Positions 32,912-32,997 of a DNA stretch of 32,997 nucleotides are shown here, piece after piece (within the stretch, counting starts at the first letter, position 1; every line of letters begins with the position of its first letter). This DNA comes from Acinetobacter lwoffii (lineage in GTDB: Bacteria; Pseudomonadota; Gammaproteobacteria; Pseudomonadales; Moraxellaceae): assembly GCF_024129355.1 (NCBI RefSeq), contig NZ_JAMXXP010000034.1, positions 1-32,997 on the forward strand, in the 5' to 3' direction. The notes under the pieces are model-generated. The model had not been told where the DNA came from, did no database searches, and saw only the letters and a program-made list of their open reading frames with translations. The translations under genes and the position numbers were made by a program.

Positions 32912-32997
32912 GGGTGTGTTGACACTTTTAGCTTAAAAAAATAGCGAAGTAGTAAAATCAAATCGCCAAACCCAATTTTACTATTCGCTATGCCTCG
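32912..32997 (+). mobile_element. Putative left end of an insertion sequence, cut off by the window edge
   Basis: The sequence GGGTGTGTTGACACTTTTAG begins after ATTA, and an ATG at 32990-32992 (ATGCCTCG, M P R) would open a reading frame that leaves the window. GGG-rich ends of this type, a TA-like target and a transposase beginning near base 80 fit IS5-family elements (IS427/IS1031-like), as I recall them. The other end and target duplication are outside the window, so this is an inference. A 17-bp hairpin covers the start codon. Confidence 0.45.
32941..32991 (+). promoter_or_regulatory. Hairpin over the putative transposase start codon
   Basis: ATAGCGAAGTAGTAAAAT (32941-32958) pairs with ATTTTACTATTCGCTAT (32975-32991) in a 17-bp stem with one bulged G and a 16-nt loop. 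The stem takes in the first two bases of the ATG. In a transcript started outside the element it would hide the start site; insertion sequences such as IS10 and IS50 are known to limit translation from outside transcripts in this way. Confidence 0.5.

Overview
The window looks like chromosomal DNA of a gammaproteobacterium of the Moraxellaceae, most likely Acinetobacter. The base composition is moderately low in G+C. The core genes (fadH, map, brnQ, acnB, xseA/xseB, tamA/tamB, an LplT-like transporter and coq7) have an Acinetobacter-like character, and the many short AT-rich hypothetical genes fit as well. The genus call rests on recognising the proteins, not on a database search.

Layout. 140-5537: fadH on the minus strand faces a plus-strand run of a PadR-type regulator, an alpha/beta hydrolase and a sirtuin that lacks zinc cysteines; a LysR regulator follows with its own consensus-like promoter. 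Two palindromes of one sequence type lie exactly 42 bp apart in the fadH/padR gap and overlap both predicted promoters. 5564-9595: map (minus), brnQ (plus), a small two-helix membrane protein and a four-helix membrane protein. 9713-12411: a second alpha/beta hydrolase, then an accessory patch with a small frameshifted gene and an AT-rich gene for a coiled-coil protein with two membrane helices, inserted directly behind the acnB terminator. 12484-16806: acnB and three small minus-strand genes, two of them lipoproteins. 17157-18612: xseA-xseB, overlapping by 11 bp.

18613-21523 is the least explained part. It holds five tiny genes (66, 95, 46, 89 and 67 aa), all on the minus strand, and about 900 bp with no convincing gene. 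That non-coding DNA carries a series of minus-strand intrinsic terminators, at least one preceded by a long, nearly perfect stem-loop. I read 19175-19560 as a possible tandem small-RNA locus and 20828-20995 as another structured transcript. This is the best candidate for something undescribed, but it is an inference from visible base pairing only.

21524-28836 is the tamA-tamB operon for outer-membrane and envelope assembly, with an unusually long TamA. 29011-30969 is a phospholipid-transporter-like MFS gene joined tightly to coq7 (ubiquinone synthesis). 31116-32798 holds a DUF1003 membrane protein and a VIT/CCC1-family metal transporter. The window ends in what looks like the left end of an insertion sequence, whose transposase start codon lies in a hairpin.

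I saw no CRISPR array, tRNA, rRNA or complete mobile element, and no recognisable multi-gene defence or biosynthetic cluster.
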